Numbered from the stretch's first letter, positions 1-10,178 are shown. The stretch is 64,000 nucleotides of DNA from Pseudomonas sp. URMO17WK12:I2 (GCF_003253735.1 NZ_QKYW01000002.1:334367-398366), one strand, 5' to 3'. The notes: generated from the letters alone by a model not told the origin. Made by a program: numbers and translations.

Positions 1-104
1 TGACTGGCCGCTGCCGGGCAAGCCTGATAAAATCGCGCGCCTTCGCAGAACGGCCCTGACGGGCCGACGCTATTCCGACTTTCCCCTTCCAAAGGCCTGG
101 ATCT

Positions 105-1163
105 ATGAGCAAGCAACCCTCCATCAGCTACAAGGACGCAGGTGTGGATATCGACGCGGGCGAAGCCCTGGTCGAACGCATCAAGGGCGTAGCCAAGCGC
201 ACTGCCCGTCCTGAAGTCATGGGTGGCCTGGGTGGCTTCGGCGCCCTGTGCGAGATCCCGGCCGGCTACAAGCAACCGGTTCTGGTCAGCGGCACCGACG
301 GCGTGGGCACCAAGCTGCGCCTGGCGCTGAACCTCAACAAGCACGACAGCATCGGCCAGGACCTGGTCGCCATGTGCGTCAACGACCTGGTGGTGTGTGG
401 CGCCGAGCCGCTGTTCTTCCTCGACTACTACGCCACCGGCAAGCTCAACGTCGACGTTGCGGCCACCGTGGTCACCGGCATCGGTGCCGGCTGCGAACTG
501 GCTGGCTGTTCGCTGGTTGGCGGCGAAACCGCCGAGATGCCGGGCATGTACGAAGGCGAAGACTACGACCTGGCCGGTTTCTGCGTGGGTGTGGTCGAGA
601 AGGCCGAGATCATCGACGGCTCCAGGGTCGCCACTGGCGATGCACTGATCGCGCTGCCCTCCTCCGGCCCGCACTCCAATGGCTACTCGCTGATCCGCAA
701 GATTCTCGAAGTCTCCGGCACCGATATCGAAAACACCGAACTCTATGGCAAGCCACTGGCCGACCTGCTGATGGCGCCGACGCGCATCTACGTCAAGCCG
801 CTGCTCAAACTGATCAAGGACACCGGCGCAGTCAAGGCCATGGCCCACATCACTGGCGGCGGCCTGCTCGACAATATCCCACGCGTGCTGCCGGACAACG
901 CCCAGGCAGTGGTCGACGTGGCCAGTTGGCAGCGCCCGGCGGTGTTCGACTTCCTGCAGGAAAAAGGCAACGTCGACGAGCACGAAATGCACCGTGTGCT
1001 GAACTGCGGCGTGGGCATGGTCATCTGCGTTGCCCAGGATCAGGTCGACATCGCTCTGCAAACCCTGCGTGCCGCTGGCGAGCAGCCGTGGGTGATCGGC
1101 CAGATCGCCGAAGCCGCAGAAGGCGCCGAGCGCGTGGTCCTGAACAACCTGAAAAGCCACTGA
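105..1163 (+). CDS. purM: Phosphoribosylformylglycinamidine cyclo-ligase (AIR synthetase)
   Basis: Cytosolic enzyme of de novo purine synthesis; it closes the imidazole ring of formylglycinamidine ribonucleotide using ATP. The 352-residue length is normal for the family. Visible motifs are the glycine-rich GTDGVGTK at residues 63-70, the following [20 protein letters not shown] block and [11 protein letters not shown], all PurM hallmarks. The ATG at 105 has a weak AAAGG-like site upstream. purN begins 11 bases after the stop, so the two purine genes are almost certainly one operon, as in other Pseudomonas. Nothing is truncated or unusual. Confidence 0.97.
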   Translation: MSKQPSISYKDAGVDIDAGEALVERIKGVAKRTARPEVMGGLGGFGALCEIPAGYKQPVLVSGTDGVGTKLRLALNLNKHDSIGQDLVAMCVNDLVVCGAEPLFFLDYYATGKLNVDVAATVVTGIGAGCELAGCSLVGGETAEMPGMYEGEDYDLAGFCVGVVEKAEIIDGSRVATGDALIALPSSGPHSNGYSLIRKILEVSGTDIENTELYGKPLADLLMAPTRIYVKPLLKLIKDTGAVKAMAHITGGGLLDNIPRVLPDNAQAVVDVASWQRPAVFDFLQEKGNVDEHEMHRVLNCGVGMVICVAQDQVDIALQTLRAAGEQPWVIGQIAEAAEGAERVVLNNLKSH

Positions 1164-1174
1164 ATAGGCACCTA

Positions 1175-1849
1175 ATGCCGCGATCCTGCAATGTAGTGGT
1201 GCTGCTGTCGGGCACCGGCAGCAATCTTCAGGCGCTGATCGACAGCACCGCTGATGGCGAAAACCCGGTGCGCATCGCCGCGGTGATCGCCAACCGCAGC
1301 GATGCCTATGGCCTGCAACGCGCGCAGGCCGCTGGCATCGCCACCCGGGTGCTCGAGCACGGTGATTACCTGGGACGCGACGCCTTCGATGCCGCGTTGA
1401 TGCAGGCCATCGATGCCTTCGCCCCACAGCTGGTGGTACTCGCCGGCTTCATGCGCATCCTCACGCCGGGATTCGTTCGCCATTACCACGGCCGCCTGCT
1501 GAACATCCATCCCTCGCTGCTACCGCGCCACAAGGGCCTGCATACCCATCAGCGCGCCCTGGAAGCGGGTGACACCGAGCACGGCTGCAGCGTGCACTTC
1601 GTGACCGAGGAACTCGATGGTGGCCCTCTGGTCGTACAGGCAGTAATCCCGGTTCATTCGCAGGACACGGCCACCAGCCTGGCGCAACGGGTTCATGCCC
1701 AGGAGCACCGGATCTATCCGCTGGCCGTACGTTGGTTCGCCGAGGGACGCTTGCAGCTAACGCCAGCAGGTCCTCAGTTCGACGGTGTCGCATTGCCGCC
1801 CACCGGTCACCCCATCAACAGCAAGGAGACTCCATGCGCCGCGCCCTAA
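1175..1849 (+). CDS. purN: Phosphoribosylglycinamide formyltransferase (GART)
   Basis: Transfers a formyl group from 10-formyl-tetrahydrofolate to glycinamide ribonucleotide, the third purine step. The start chosen is the ATG at 1175, giving 224 residues; a much longer in-frame reading upstream is only a shadow of purM. The catalytic triad known from E. coli PurN is visible as Asn110, His112 (in NIHPSLLP) and Asp148, and the phosphate-binding GTGSNLQ lies at 13-19. The end overlaps the next gene by 16 bases, which implies coupled transcription with purM upstream and the secreted DUF3108 protein downstream. Confidence 0.96.
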   Translation: MPRSCNVVVLLSGTGSNLQALIDSTADGENPVRIAAVIANRSDAYGLQRAQAAGIATRVLEHGDYLGRDAFDAALMQAIDAFAPQLVVLAGFMRILTPGFVRHYHGRLLNIHPSLLPRHKGLHTHQRALEAGDTEHGCSVHFVTEELDGGPLVVQAVIPVHSQDTATSLAQRVHAQEHRIYPLAVRWFAEGRLQLTPAGPQFDGVALPPTGHPINSKETPCAAP

Positions 1850-2550
1850 TGCTTGCCCTGGCGTTGTTCAGCCTGCCTGCCCTCGCCGCAGAGCCGAAGC
1901 CCTTCTCCGCCAGCTACACCGCCGATTGGAAACAGGTGCCGGTCAGCGGCTCCGCCGAACGCAGCCTGCAGAAGCTCGATGATGGCCGCTGGCAGTTGGT
2001 CTTCAAGGCCTCCATGCTAGTCGCCGGCTTGACCGAGCAAAGCACCTTCACCGCCGAGAACGACGCCTTCCTGCCGCAGAGCTACAAGTTCGAGCGCAGC
2101 GGCCTGGGCAAGAGCAAGGATGTCGAGTTCGACTTCGACTGGTCGCAGAAGCAGGTGATCGGCAGCGACCGTGGTAACCCGGTGCGCTTCCCGCTCAACC
2201 GCGGCATGCAGGACAAGTCCACCTACCAGCTGGCCCTGCAGCATGACGTGGCCGCCGGTGAAAAAAGCATGAGCTATCAGGTGGTCGATGGCGACGAGAT
2301 CGAGACTTATGACTTTCGCGTACTCGGCGAAGAGGTAGTGCGCACGGCCGCTGGCCTGATCGACGCCATCAAGGTAGAGCGCGTGCGTGACCCGACGCAA
2401 AGCAGCCGCAAGACTATCCTCTGGTTCGCCAAGGACTGGGACTACCTGCTGGTGCGCCTGCACCAGGTCGAGAAGGACGGCAAGGAATATCAGATCATGC
2501 TCAAGTCGGGTACGGTCGACGGCAAGAATGTCGAAGGCCGTCGCGACTGA
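1834..2550 (+). CDS. DUF3108 domain periplasmic protein
   Basis: A 238-residue protein starting MRRALMLALALFSLPALAA, a clear Sec signal peptide with cleavage expected after the Ala-Leu-Ala-Ala stretch. The rest is a beta-rich domain (FSASYTADWKQVPVSGSAER near the mature N-terminus; FDFDWSQKQVIGSDRG mid-protein) that I recognise as DUF3108, a family of unknown role in the proteobacterial envelope. It follows purN in Pseudomonas genomes generally, here overlapping it by 16 bases, so it is co-transcribed although nothing links it to purines. A strong intrinsic terminator follows directly. Confidence 0.85.
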   Translation: MRRALMLALALFSLPALAAEPKPFSASYTADWKQVPVSGSAERSLQKLDDGRWQLVFKASMLVAGLTEQSTFTAENDAFLPQSYKFERSGLGKSKDVEFDFDWSQKQVIGSDRGNPVRFPLNRGMQDKSTYQLALQHDVAAGEKSMSYQVVDGDEIETYDFRVLGEEVVRTAAGLIDAIKVERVRDPTQSSRKTILWFAKDWDYLLVRLHQVEKDGKEYQIMLKSGTVDGKNVEGRRD

Positions 2551-2570
2551 TCAGCCTGCCGCACAGCAGA

Positions 2571-2597
2571 CAAACCGGGGCCTGCCCCGGTTTTTTT
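2571..2597 (+). terminator. Intrinsic terminator of the purM-purN-DUF3108 operon
   Basis: AACCGGGG, a short CCT loop and CCCCGGTT followed by a run of seven T, 21 bases after the DUF3108 stop codon. Confidence 0.9.
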
Positions 2598-2759
2598 ATG
2601 CCTGCGATTCAGCCAAAAGCAGATGAAAACACGCACAAACGAAGCGCCTGGGAACTTGTAACCAATTAATACAGTCACAAAATGTGTCGTTGCTTAGCAG
2701 GCTAAGCACGAGCGCAACCGCCTAGCGCAGCATTTGTCCGGCAATACTGGAGAAGTAAA

Positions 2760-2948
2760 ATGAGCGTACTAGTAGTGACCGAGCGTGACGAACACCATAT
2801 GTCCCACGAAGCCCAGGCCGAGGGCCTGCGAGTCTGGGACGTGTACCAGAACGACCAGCTGGTCGGCATCTTCCCGTCCGAAGAGGAAGCGGTCGCGTAT
2901 CAGGCGGAGCTGGAAGCCCACGACCCAGAGGCGGTTCATTCGGAATAA
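2760..2948 (+). CDS. Small conserved Pseudomonas protein of unknown function
   Basis: A 62-residue acidic protein starting MSVLVVTERDEHHMSHEAQA. A good ribosome binding site (GGAGAAG, 5 bases before the ATG at 2760) and its own terminator support it as real. There is no signal peptide or membrane segment; the sequence is rich in Glu, Val and Ala, with one compact segment (LRVWDVYQNDQLVGIFPSEE) like a short beta-hairpin domain. It stands alone between two terminators. The upstream 160 bases hold a GCTTAG/CTAAGC inverted repeat at about 2694-2709 that could be a 5' leader hairpin. Function not recognised. Confidence 0.7.
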   Translation: MSVLVVTERDEHHMSHEAQAEGLRVWDVYQNDQLVGIFPSEEEAVAYQAELEAHDPEAVHSE

Positions 2949-2960
2949 AGCGGAATCCCA

Positions 2961-2991
2961 TGAAAAAGCCCGCACGATGCGGGCTTTTTCA
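2961..2991. terminator. Bidirectional terminator between convergent genes
   Basis: GAAAAAGCCCGCA, loop, TGCGGGCTTTTTC: A-run on one side and T-run on the other, placed between the end of the small plus-strand gene and the end of the minus-strand DUF2058 gene. Confidence 0.9.
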
Positions 2992-3002
2992 TGGCTGACG
3001 GC

Positions 3003-3542
3003 TTACCACATCAGGTCGTCGGGCACTTGATAAGCCGCGTACGGGTCGTCCTCATCCGGTGCCTCGGTCGGCGTATTGAGCAGCAGCACGCGCTGCGGAT
3101 CGCGCTCCTGAATTCTCAGTGCGGCCTCGCGCGGGATCACTTCGTAGCCACCGCCATGACGCACGATGGCCAGCGAGCCGCGGCTGAGCTTGTCGCGCAT
3201 CAGCGCATTGACAGGCAGGCGCTTGACCTTCTTGTCGTCGACGAAATTGTAGTAGTCCTCGGTGGTCAGCTTGGGCAGGCGGGACGCCTCGATCAGCTGC
3301 TTGATCTGCGCGGCACGGGCCTTCTGCTCGGCCTTTTCCTGCTGCTGGCGATTGAGCTCCTGGTCGCGCGCGGCCTTCTCGGCCTTGGCCTGCTGGGCCG
3401 CGAGCTGGCTGCTGTTGTCTTCTTCAGCCTGGCCTTTCTTCACCATCCGCTGCTGTTTGTGCTGTTGCTTGCTGGCCTGCTTGACCTGCTTCTCGTTGAC
3501 CAACCCGGCTTTGAGCAGCTGGTCACGTAGTGAAATCGCCAT
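3003..3542 (-). CDS. DUF2058 (YaiL-like) protein
   Basis: A 179-residue cytosolic protein beginning MAISLRDQLLKAGLVNEKQV, the standard opening of the DUF2058/YaiL family. Residues about 20-80 are a Lys/Gln/Glu/Ala-rich charged helix, probably coiled coil, and the C-terminal half (YYNFVDDKKVKRLPVN onward) is the compact conserved domain. The family is sometimes annotated as a polynucleotide-associated protein, but the activity is not established. It lies downstream of mazG on the same strand, 77 bases apart. Confidence 0.85.
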   Translation of the reverse strand: MAISLRDQLLKAGLVNEKQVKQASKQQHKQQRMVKKGQAEEDNSSQLAAQQAKAEKAARDQELNRQQQEKAEQKARAAQIKQLIEASRLPKLTTEDYYNFVDDKKVKRLPVNALMRDKLSRGSLAIVRHGGGYEVIPREAALRIQERDPQRVLLLNTPTEAPDEDDPYAAYQVPDDLMW

Positions 3543-3619
3543 AACCTACCTATCCGCAGACAATTAATGAGATGGGCATGCCCATCGGATATCCGTCGAG
3601 GCAGCTGCGCCAGTACGGC

Positions 3620-4447
3620 TCAGCAGCCCCGCTGCTTTTCGATTTTCTTGGCTTCGCCCCACAGGGCGTCGAGCTCATCCAGGGTGCAATTCTCGATGGG
3701 CCGCCCGGCTTCGCGCAATGCCTGCTCGATAAATCGGAAGCGCCGCTCGAACTTGCCGTTGGCGGCACGCAGCGCGGCCTCGGGGTCAACCTTCAGATGC
3801 CGAGCGAGATTGGTGGCACTGAACAGCAGATCGCCGATTTCCTCGGCCACCGCCTCCGGATCATTTTCGCTGATCGCTTCGAGCACTTCGTCCAGTTCCT
3901 CGCGCACATTGTCGAGCACCGGCAGGGCGTCCGGCCAGTCGAAACCGACGCGGGCGGCACGGCCTTGCAGTTTCTTGGCGCGGCTCAGGGCCGGCAGCGC
4001 GCTGGGCACGTCATCGAGCAGCGAAAGCTGCTCGGGTGCCGCCGCCCGTTCGGCCCGCTCCTCGACCTTGATGGTCTCCCAGCGCTGCTTGACTTCGGCC
4101 TCGCTCAGACGCGGCTGATCGAGCGGCCCATACAGGTCGCCATCGGGAAATACGTGGGGGTGGCGACGCACCAGCTTGCGGGTGATGCCATCGACCACTG
4201 CGGCAAAATCGAAGCGCCCCTCCTCCCTGGCCAACTGGCTGTAATAGACCACCTGGAACAGCAGGTCGCCAAGCTCGCCCGGCAGTTCGTCGAAGGCCTC
4301 ACGCTCGATGGTGTCGGCAACCTCGTAAGCCTCTTCGAGAGTGTGCGGCACGATGCTCGCGTAGGACTGCTTCAAATCCCACGGGCAGCCATATTGCCGG
4401 TCGCGCAGGCGGGCCATGAGGTTGAGCAAATCAGTGAGTTGGTACAT
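3620..4447 (-). CDS. mazG: Nucleoside triphosphate pyrophosphohydrolase MazG
   Basis: Hydrolyses NTPs to NMP and pyrophosphate; in E. coli it tempers the stringent response by affecting (p)ppGpp level. The 275 residues contain the two tandem MazG repeats: the first (about 1-110) with GCPWDLKQSYASI, the Mg-binding helix EEAYEV and ELGDLLFQVVY; the second (about 170-255) with RVGFDWPD, EELDEVLEAI and EIGDLLFSATNLARHL. It sits directly downstream of relA on the same strand (about 59 bases between), an arrangement shared with other gammaproteobacteria and functionally sensible since both act on the stringent alarmone pool. Confidence 0.95.
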   Translation of the reverse strand: MYQLTDLLNLMARLRDRQYGCPWDLKQSYASIVPHTLEEAYEVADTIEREAFDELPGELGDLLFQVVYYSQLAREEGRFDFAAVVDGITRKLVRRHPHVFPDGDLYGPLDQPRLSEAEVKQRWETIKVEERAERAAAPEQLSLLDDVPSALPALSRAKKLQGRAARVGFDWPDALPVLDNVREELDEVLEAISENDPEAVAEEIGDLLFSATNLARHLKVDPEAALRAANGKFERRFRFIEQALREAGRPIENCTLDELDALWGEAKKIEKQRGC

Positions 4448-4506
4448 GAGGGTGTCCAGTCGATGCAGCCCCGAGACGCGGCCGCGCCCCAGGGCTGACT
4501 AGCGGC

Positions 4507-6756
4507 TCAAGGTGCCCGGTGGCGACGCGCTTCAATGATATTCGGCAACTGCGATATGCGGCCCAGCAGTCGACCCAAGGCATCCAGACCGGGAATCTCC
4601 ACGGTCAGCGACATCGACGCCGTGTTGTCTTCCTTGTTGGAGCGGGTGTTGACCGCCAGCACGTTGAGCTTCTCGTTGAGCAGCATCTGCGTCACGTCGC
4701 GCAGCAGACCGGAGCGGTCATAGGCACGGATGATGATATCCACCGGGTAGGTCTGCACCGGCACCGGCCCCCAGCTGACCTGGATGATCCGTTCGGGCTC
4801 GCGGCTGCCCAACTGCAGCACCGCCGCGCAATCCTGGCGGTGAATGCTGACGCCACGCCCCAGGGTGATGTAACCGACGATGGGGTCGCCCGGCAGCGGC
4901 TGGCAGCAGCCGGCCATCTGGGTCATCAGGTTGCCCACGCCCTGGATCTGGATATCGCCACGCTTGCCCGGTTTGAAGCCCTGGGCCTTGCGCGGGATCA
5001 GCTCGAGCTGCTCGTTGCCACGCTCCGGCTCGACCAGTTGCTGGGCCAGGTTGACCAACTGCGCCAGGCGCAGATCGCCCGCGCCTAGCGAGGCGAACAT
5101 GTCTTCGGCGATTCTGAGGTTGGCCTTCTCGGCAAGCTTCTCGAAGTCCACCGGGGGCAGCGCAACCCGCGCCAGCTCGCGCTCGAGCATGACCTTGCCA
5201 GCGGCGACGTTCTGATCGCGGTCCTGCAGCTTGAACCAGTGAACGATCTTGGCCCGCGCCCGCGAGGTGGTGACGTAGCCCAGGTTGGAGTTCAGCCAGT
5301 CGCGGCTCGGCGTACCCTGCTTGCTGGTGATGATCTCCACCTGCTCGCCGGTCTGCAGGCTGTAGTTGAGCGGCACGATACGGCCGTTGATCTTGGCGCC
5401 GCGGCAGTTGTGTCCGATCTCGGTGTGCACGCGGTAGGCGAAGTCCAGCGGCGTGGCGCCTTTCGGCAGGTCGATGGCGTGGCCGTCCGGGGTGAATACG
5501 TAGACCCGATCCGGCTCGATATCGACGCGCAGCTGCTCGGCCAGGCCGCCGATGTCGCCCAGTTCCTCGTGCCACTCGAGCACCTGGCGCAGCCAGGAGA
5601 TCTTTTCTTCGTAATGGCTGCTGGCGCCCGATTTGACGTCGGTGCCCTTGTAGCGCCAGTGGGCGCAGACGCCGAGTTCGGCCTCCTCGTGCATGTTGGA
5701 GGTCCGAATCTGCACCTCCAGCACCTTGCCTTCCGGGCCGAGCACCGCGGTGTGCAGGGAGCGGTAGCCGTTCTCCTTGGGGTTGGCGATGTAGTCGTCG
5801 AACTCCTTGGGAATGTGCCGCCACAGGGTGTGCACGATACCCAGGGCGGTGTAGCAGTCGCGCACCGCCGGCACCAGCACGCGCACCGCGCGCACGTCAT
5901 AGATCTGGCTGAACTGCAGGCCCTTGCGCTGCATCTTGCGCCAGATCGAGTAGATATGTTTCGCCCGGCCGCTGATATCGGCCTTGATACCGGTGGCTTC
6001 GAGCTCCTCGCGCAGCTGCTCCATCACTTCGTTGATGTAGTGCTCGCGATCCAGTCGCCGCTCGTGCAGCAGATTGGCGATCTGCTTGTACTGCTCGGGC
6101 TCCAGGTAGCGGAAGGAGAGGTCCTCCAGCTCCCACTTGATATGGCCGATGCCCAGGCGGTGGGCCAGCGGCGCGTAGATGTCGAAAACCTCACGGGCCA
6201 CGCGCTGGCGGCGGTCCTCGTCGGTGTCCTTGACGGCGCGGATCGCGCAGGTGCGTTCGGCCAGCTTGATCAGCGCGACGCGCACGTCGTCGACCATCGC
6301 CACCAGCATCTTGCGCAGGTTGTCGACCTGGGCCTGGGAGCCCAGCACCGTGGATTCACCGCGCGGGTTGAGGCTGGCGCTGATGGCCGCCATGCGCAGC
6401 ACGCCTTCAATCAGCTTGGCCACCACCGGGCCGAAGCGCTGGCGCACATCAGCCAGGGGAATCTTGCCTTCACGCACACCGCGGTAGATGACGGCGGCAA
6501 CCAGGGAATCCTGGTCGAGCTTGAGGTCGGCGAGAATTTCGGCGATTTCCAGACCGGCACTGAAACTGGACGCGCCTTCGGTCCACAGGTTCTGCGCCGC
6601 ATTGGCCTGTTGCTCGGCCGCCCGGGCGAATTCACAGGCGGCGCGCAACGCATCACGGTCGAGGGCCGGGTCGACACTCGTGACGTGCTCCAGCCAGGCC
6701 TCGAGATTGATACTGCCATCGTCGTTGATGGGCTGGTGCACTCTTACCTGAACCAT
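4507..6756 (-). CDS. relA: GTP pyrophosphokinase RelA, (p)ppGpp synthetase I
   Basis: Ribosome-associated enzyme that makes (p)ppGpp from ATP and GTP/GDP on amino-acid starvation. 749 residues, normal for Pseudomonas RelA. Order: degenerate HD domain (about 50-200), synthetase domain (about 235-380) with YDVRAVRVLV and the acidic EFDD at 318-321, which marks monofunctional RelA rather than bifunctional SpoT/Rel (RxKD); TGS domain from about 412 (VYVFTPDGHAIDLPKGATPL); zinc-finger region with GCCQPLPGD; C-terminal ACT domain (about 670-745). mazG follows on the same strand. Confidence 0.97.
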   Translation of the reverse strand: MVQVRVHQPINDDGSINLEAWLEHVTSVDPALDRDALRAACEFARAAEQQANAAQNLWTEGASSFSAGLEIAEILADLKLDQDSLVAAVIYRGVREGKIPLADVRQRFGPVVAKLIEGVLRMAAISASLNPRGESTVLGSQAQVDNLRKMLVAMVDDVRVALIKLAERTCAIRAVKDTDEDRRQRVAREVFDIYAPLAHRLGIGHIKWELEDLSFRYLEPEQYKQIANLLHERRLDREHYINEVMEQLREELEATGIKADISGRAKHIYSIWRKMQRKGLQFSQIYDVRAVRVLVPAVRDCYTALGIVHTLWRHIPKEFDDYIANPKENGYRSLHTAVLGPEGKVLEVQIRTSNMHEEAELGVCAHWRYKGTDVKSGASSHYEEKISWLRQVLEWHEELGDIGGLAEQLRVDIEPDRVYVFTPDGHAIDLPKGATPLDFAYRVHTEIGHNCRGAKINGRIVPLNYSLQTGEQVEIITSKQGTPSRDWLNSNLGYVTTSRARAKIVHWFKLQDRDQNVAAGKVMLERELARVALPPVDFEKLAEKANLRIAEDMFASLGAGDLRLAQLVNLAQQLVEPERGNEQLELIPRKAQGFKPGKRGDIQIQGVGNLMTQMAGCCQPLPGDPIVGYITLGRGVSIHRQDCAAVLQLGSREPERIIQVSWGPVPVQTYPVDIIIRAYDRSGLLRDVTQMLLNEKLNVLAVNTRSNKEDNTASMSLTVEIPGLDALGRLLGRISQLPNIIEARRHRAP

Positions 6757-6868
6757 CTATTACCTTCCCTATCACGGGGCACGCCCCGTTGAATGTCGCC
6801 AGGCTTCTGCGAGCCGGTCGGTTTGACCAATCGGCGCAATCCCTGTGCGCCACTGCATTACAGACAGC

Positions 6869-8218
6869 TTAGAGCTCGAACAGCGCCATCGCTTCGACAT
6901 GCGCCGTTTGCGGAAACATGTCCAGAATACCGGCTTTTTTCAACCGGTAGCCTTGCTGCAACAATTCGCCACTGTCACGTGCCAGCGTCGTCGGATTACA
7001 GGAAACGTAAACCAGCCGCCTGGCCCCCAGGCTGCCGACCTGCCTAACCACCTGTAGCGCGCCGTCGCGCGGCGGGTCGAGCACGATGGCATCGAAGCCG
7101 CCCGCTGCCCAGCCGGCCGCGGCCAGCGGGTTGGACAGGTCGGCCTGGTAAAAGTGCGCATTGCCCAGGCCATTGCTGCGGGCATTGTCCGCCGCCCGCT
7201 CGACCATCGCCTGCACGCCTTCCACGGCAATCACCTCACGCGCACGCTGGGCCAGCGGCAGGGCGAAGTTGCCCAGGCCGCAGAACAGATCCAGCACCCG
7301 CTCGTGTTCACGCGGCGCCAGCCACTGCAAGGCCTGGGCCACCATGGCGGCGTTGACCGCCGCGTTGACCTGCACGAAGTCGCCTGGTCGGTAGGCCAGC
7401 TGCAAATCCCACTCGTCAAGGCGATAACCCAGCACCTGGCCGGCATCCACCGGTTGCGGCGCGCCCTCGCCCTGCAGCCACAACTGGGCGTCATGCACCG
7501 AGCAGAACGCCTGCAAGCGGGCCAGGTCCACTTCGCTCAGGCGCTCGGTGTGGCGCACAAGGATGGCACTGGCGGTGCCCTGGAACAGCTCCACGTGACC
7601 AATGGCGCGCGGCGCCTGCAAACCAGCGAGCAGCGCCGGCAGTGCACGCAGGATCGGCTGCAGCGGCTCGACCAGCACCGGGCACTCACTGATGGCGACG
7701 ATGTCCTGGCTGGCGGCGGCCCGGAAACCGACGTCCAGGCGCTTGTTGCGCGCATCCCAGCGCACCGCGATACGGGCGCGGCGACGGTAGGCGAATTCCG
7801 CGCCGGTCAGTGGCTCGGCCCAGCTTTCGGGCTGCACGCCGCCAAGGCGCTCGAGCTGCTCGGCGAGCTGGCGCTGCTTGAGCGCCAGCTGCTCGGCATG
7901 GGGAATGTGCTGAACGCTGCAACCGCCGCAGATGCGCGCATGCACACAGGGCTCGAGGCGGCGTTCGGGGCTGACCAGCAATACCCGTTCGCTGCGTGCG
8001 TCGATCACCTTGCTACGGGCATCCAGCACCCGGGCTTCGACCTCCTCGCCCGGCAGCGCGCCGCTGACGAACCAGGTGCGCCCGTCGAGAAAGGCGATGC
8101 CACGGCCATCATTGGCCAAGCGCTCGATCGTCAGGCGCTGTTTCTTGCCCACCGGCACCTGGGCGGCACGGGTGCCGCCACTGGGCTGAAAGCGCAGGCC
8201 GCCGTTCTTGCGGGCCAT
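6869..8218 (-). CDS. rlmD: 23S rRNA (uracil-1939-C5)-methyltransferase
   Basis: SAM-dependent methyltransferase (formerly RumA) with an iron-sulfur cluster. 449 residues: TRAM domain (about 20-75, [20 protein letters not shown]), cluster-binding cysteines in [10 protein letters not shown] near 92-101 plus one further Cys, and a Rossmann methyltransferase domain with [15 protein letters not shown] and the catalytic-cysteine loop [12 protein letters not shown]. The ATG overlaps the last base of the cysM stop (TGATG), so translation of the two is coupled. relA lies about 112 bases downstream on the same strand. Confidence 0.96.
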   Translation of the reverse strand: MARKNGGLRFQPSGGTRAAQVPVGKKQRLTIERLANDGRGIAFLDGRTWFVSGALPGEEVEARVLDARSKVIDARSERVLLVSPERRLEPCVHARICGGCSVQHIPHAEQLALKQRQLAEQLERLGGVQPESWAEPLTGAEFAYRRRARIAVRWDARNKRLDVGFRAAASQDIVAISECPVLVEPLQPILRALPALLAGLQAPRAIGHVELFQGTASAILVRHTERLSEVDLARLQAFCSVHDAQLWLQGEGAPQPVDAGQVLGYRLDEWDLQLAYRPGDFVQVNAAVNAAMVAQALQWLAPREHERVLDLFCGLGNFALPLAQRAREVIAVEGVQAMVERAADNARSNGLGNAHFYQADLSNPLAAAGWAAGGFDAIVLDPPRDGALQVVRQVGSLGARRLVYVSCNPTTLARDSGELLQQGYRLKKAGILDMFPQTAHVEAMALFEL

Positions 8219-9123
8219 CAGTTCGCCACGGCGTCATATACGCCGGTGGACAGGTAGCGGTCACCGCGATCGCAGATGATGGCGACCAGCACCGCATTCT
8301 CCAGCTCACGGGACAGGCGCAGCATGGCCGCCACCGAACCACCGGACGACACGCCGCAGAAAATGCCTTCTTCGCGGGCCATGCGGCGCATCACGTCCTC
8401 GGCTTCGGCCTGGGCCATGTCGACGATGCGGTCGACGCGCTCGGATTCGAAGATCTTCGGCAGGTATTCCTGCGGCCAGCGACGGATGCCCGGAATCGCC
8501 GCGCCTTCCATCGGCTGCAGGCCGACGATCTGCACGGCCGGGTTCTGCTCCTTGAGGTAGCGCGACACGCCCATGATGGTGCCGGTGGTACCCATGGAGC
8601 TGATGAAATGGGTGATCTGCCCGCCGGTCTGGCGCCAGATTTCCGGGCCGGTGCCGGTGTAATGGGCGACCGGGTTGTCGCCGTTGGCGAACTGGTCGAG
8701 CACCTTGCCGCGGCCGGCGGCCTGCATGGCCAGCGCCAGGTCGCGGGCACCTTCCATGCCCTCTTCCTTGCTGACCAGAATCAGCTCGGCGCCGTAGGCG
8801 GTCATCGCCGCCTTGCGCTCGGCGCTGGAGTTGTCCGGCATGATCAGGATCATCTGGTAACCCTTGATCGCCGCGGCCATGGCCAGGGCGATGCCGGTGT
8901 TGCCCGAGGTGGCCTCGATCAGCGTGTCACCGGGCTGGATATCACCGCGCAGCTCGGCACGGGTGATCATCGACAGCGCCGGGCGATCCTTCACCGAACC
9001 GGCCGGGTTGTTGCCTTCGAGCTTGACCAGCAGGGTGTTGCTGGTCTCGCCGGGCAGGCGTTGCAGGCGAACCAACGGCGTGTTGCCGACGCATTCGGCG
9101 ATCGTGGGGTATTGCTGGGTCAT
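8218..9123 (-). CDS. cysM: Cysteine synthase B (O-acetylserine sulfhydrylase B)
   Basis: PLP enzyme making cysteine from O-acetylserine and sulfide or thiosulfate. I start it at the ATG at 9123 ([10 protein letters not shown]), 301 residues, rather than the longer in-frame start at 9183, because the family begins here. Lys45 in [12 protein letters not shown] is the Schiff-base lysine; [12 protein letters not shown] is the substrate loop. It shares one base with rlmD. In P. aeruginosa cysM directly follows pirA; here siderophore genes are placed between them. Confidence 0.95.
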   Translation of the reverse strand: MTQQYPTIAECVGNTPLVRLQRLPGETSNTLLVKLEGNNPAGSVKDRPALSMITRAELRGDIQPGDTLIEATSGNTGIALAMAAAIKGYQMILIMPDNSSAERKAAMTAYGAELILVSKEEGMEGARDLALAMQAAGRGKVLDQFANGDNPVAHYTGTGPEIWRQTGGQITHFISSMGTTGTIMGVSRYLKEQNPAVQIVGLQPMEGAAIPGIRRWPQEYLPKIFESERVDRIVDMAQAEAEDVMRRMAREEGIFCGVSSGGSVAAMLRLSRELENAVLVAIICDRGDRYLSTGVYDAVAN

Positions 9124-9319
9124 GGCGTCGATCGGGTCCAGACGGCTGCAGGGGGCGGCCATGATACCGGCAAATCGACGCAACCCCTACTCCCCCGCTG
9201 CGCGCGATAACGGGGCATTGTAAGGCGACCCGCTCGCGGCAAAGCCCGCTGTCATCGGCCTTTGCGGCGAGAGCAAGGGAGCCGGCGAACCAGGCGATCT
9301 AAGCTGATAACCGATTCAT

Positions 9320-10138
9320 CTAACGCCGCGTGATACCGGCGATCACCGGCGTCCCGCTGACCGGGTCGTGCATCAGCGTGCAGCGCACGTCGTACAGACG
9401 CTCGACCAGCTCCGGCGTGACGACGGCACTTGGCGCGCCCTCGGCGACAATCTGCCCAGCCTTCATCGCCACCAGATGGTCGGCGTAACGGCAGGCGCTG
9501 GACAGGTCGTGCACCACCATGACCACCGTCTTGCCCGCTGCGGCGAGGTCGCGAATCAGCTCGAAGACCTCGATCTGGTGGCCGAGATCCAGCGCCGAGG
9601 TCGGTTCGTCGAGCAGCAGCAACGCCGTCTGCTGGGCCACCGCCATGGCGATCCAGGCACGCTGACGCTGGCCGCCGGACATCGACTCCAGCGGGCGCTC
9701 GGCCAGGGCCTGCAGGTCGGCCACGCGCAGCGCCTCGTCGACGATCGCCTGGTCCTCGGCCGACCACTGCCGCAGCAGGCTCTGGTGCGGCTGGCGGCCG
9801 AAGCGGATCAGCTCGGAGACGGTCAGCCCGTCCGGCGCCGTGGCGTCCTGGGGCAGCAGCGCCAGTTGCCGGGCGATCTGTCTGGAAGGCAGGCTGCCGA
9901 TAGCCTTGCCGTTGAGCAGCACCGCGCCGGCCGTGGGCTTGTGCAGGCGCGACAGCCCCGCCAGCAGGGTGGACTTGCCGCAGCCATTGGGGCCGACGAT
10001 GGCCGTGACCTGCCCGGGCGGGATGCGCAGGGACAAGTCGTCGATGATCGCCGCCTGCGGGTAACCCAGGCTCAGGCGCTCGGCCTGCAGGGTGATCGCG
10101 GCCTCGGGCCTGGTGGCGAACAGGTTGGAGGTGGTCAT
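9320..10138 (-). CDS. fepC: Ferric-siderophore ABC transporter ATP-binding protein (FepC-like)
   Basis: Cytoplasmic ATPase that would drive import of a ferric siderophore through the two FecCD-type permeases encoded just upstream. 272 residues: Walker A GPNGCGKST at 49-57, Q-loop LLPQD near 94-98, signature SMSGGQRQR at 152-160, Walker B LLLLDEPTSALD at 173-184, H-loop VVMVVHDLSSACRYAD. The domain pattern is that of FepC/FhuC/BtuD. It is last in the locus, 40 bases after the second permease. Which siderophore is carried cannot be read from the sequence; the neighbouring PirA-type receptor and esterase suggest a catecholate. Confidence 0.88.
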   Translation of the reverse strand: MTTSNLFATRPEAAITLQAERLSLGYPQAAIIDDLSLRIPPGQVTAIVGPNGCGKSTLLAGLSRLHKPTAGAVLLNGKAIGSLPSRQIARQLALLPQDATAPDGLTVSELIRFGRQPHQSLLRQWSAEDQAIVDEALRVADLQALAERPLESMSGGQRQRAWIAMAVAQQTALLLLDEPTSALDLGHQIEVFELIRDLAAAGKTVVMVVHDLSSACRYADHLVAMKAGQIVAEGAPSAVVTPELVERLYDVRCTLMHDPVSGTPVIAGITRR

Positions 10139-10178
10139 TGCTTCAGCTCCACAGCAGCCGCACCCGCGGGGCGGCCTT

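Noticed and set aside
1..33. Promoter-like TGACT and TAAAAT at the very start of the window, upstream of purM
   Set aside because: The spacing is too long and the first hexamer is cut by the window edge.
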